The position numbers were made by a program, and so were the translations under genes. The notes under the pieces were generated by a model. The model saw only the letters and a list, made by a program, of their open reading frames with translations, had not been told where the DNA came from and ran no database searches. Below, in pieces: positions 63,402 to 64,000 of a stretch of 64,000 bases of DNA (position 1 is its first letter; every line of letters starts with the position of its first letter). The DNA is taken from the NCBI RefSeq assembly GCF_000498955.2, contig NZ_AYGX02000081.1, positions 1-64,000 on the forward strand, read 5' to 3'. This DNA comes from Lactiplantibacillus fabifermentans DSM 21115. Its GTDB lineage: Bacteria > Bacillota > Bacilli > Lactobacillales > Lactobacillaceae.

Positions 63402-64000
63402 TTAATGGCCTTGAGGGCTTGTTGTGCGTTGATACAAATTACCTTCCTTCAAAAATGTTTCCCAATGGCTCGTGTGCCAGCCAAAGTGATACCGAATCAT
63501 CCCTTGTTGCGCCGTCGAATACGTTAAAATGTGTTGCTGGCGCAACGTCGCCAACGTGGCTTCATTCGGATGACCATACCGATTATGGCGGCCGACTGAC
63601 AGAATTCCGCGCTGCACGCCAAGTTGTTGCAGTGCGCCAGGATCTGAAGCAGTACGACTACCGTGATGTCCTAATTTTAACACATCGACCCGCAATTGCG
63701 GATACCGGGCAACAATTGCCCGCTCCCCGGCGCGGTCCAAATCACCGGTAAACATAAATTGATGTTGGCCAAAGTGGCCGGTTAACACTAGTGAATCTTC
63801 ATTTTCTGCACGCCCCGGTTGAAACGGATGCACCGCGGTCAATCCATCGGCAAACGTCATGCCCGCGACTGCTTCGATGACTTGCGGTTGCTTTTTAGCG
63901 GGTCGTAACAACTGTTGAAACTTCGGCAATTTCGCCATGCCGGCCGGGACCACAATCCGTTTAACGGTCACCCGTCGTAACAGCTCCCCCAAATCACCAA
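63402..64000 (-). CDS. comEC: ComEC/Rec2 competence protein, C-terminal part
   Basis: Runs off the window at 64000, so only about the last 199 residues are seen. They form the metallo-beta-lactamase-like domain of ComEC: SLVLTGHFGQHQFMFTGDLDRAGE and VDVLKLGHHGSRTASDP, SVGRHNRYGHPNEAT. Full ComEC is a DNA channel in the membrane for natural transformation. The order with holA supports the identity. Confidence 0.88.
   Translation of the reverse strand, partial: GDLGELLRRVTVKRIVVPAGMAKLPKFQQLLRPAKKQPQVIEAVAGMTFADGLTAVHPFQPGRAENEDSLVLTGHFGQHQFMFTGDLDRAGERAIVARYPQLRVDVLKLGHHGSRTASDPGALQQLGVQRGILSVGRHNRYGHPNEATLATLRQQHILTYSTAQQGMIRYHFGWHTSHWETFLKEGNLYQRTTSPQGH

Overview
The window comes from a low-to-mid GC Firmicute of the Lactiplantibacillus (Lactobacillus plantarum) group. 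This rests on gene content and order (dapA-rnjB, tig-tuf, clpX-ysxC, rpsO/rpsT/holA/comEC, fruR-fruK-fruA, a POX-type pyruvate oxidase), AGGAGG-like ribosome binding sites, and a giant cell-wall protein with a KxYKxGKxW-type signal and an LPQT sorting motif of the kind common in this group. Species was not determined.

Layout. 1-2300: a prophage remnant ending at tRNA-Ser(CGA), with a truncated terminase small subunit, a two-TM protein, two small ORFs and GTGCAC repeats that look like integrase arm sites. 2.4-10 kb: an EIIA-like protein without the usual His context, a YbjQ/UPF0145 protein, pyruvate oxidase with its Rrf2 regulator, an MFS transporter facing its wHTH regulator, and a MarR/DUF2316 and ABC cluster. 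10-17.5 kb: housekeeping (apt, recJ, lapA-like, SDR, rnz, obgE). 18.2-22.3 kb: fructose operon fruRKA. 22.4-31 kb: lipoprotein phosphoesterase, uvrC, L,D-transpeptidase with an overlapping leader ORF, glutamine-type ABC transporter, small genes. 31-41 kb: an XRE/response regulator/histidine kinase/ABC-2 cluster, a DUF3278-like gene, and a MerR-controlled flavodoxin-reductase-MFS regulon. 40.7-42 kb: a broken MFS gene. 42.4-64 kb: mazG-like, ysxC, clpX, a stand-alone Mur ligase, an AP2-domain protein, a 2028-residue adhesin, tig, tuf, a TPR-like protein, rnjB, dapA, rpsO, rpsT, holA and the 3' part of comEC.

The most unusual signal is a family of about 170-185 bp intergenic elements: seven full copies, two clear fragments and one possible decayed one. 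Each folds into a long closing stem (P1) plus three hairpins (P2-P4). Copies differ by paired, compensatory changes while particular internal loops stay fixed. The P4 loop usually carries GACC and the base just 3' of P4 carries GGTC, so a pseudoknot is possible. This looks like a mobile or dispersed structured RNA/DNA element that I cannot match to a named family from memory.

Several local control circuits can be read directly: a 26-bp box shared by pox and its Rrf2 gene, two MerR-type promoters with 19-bp spacers, a perfect MarR-type inverted repeat on a promoter, and a 24-bp palindrome between the divergent MFS and wHTH genes.
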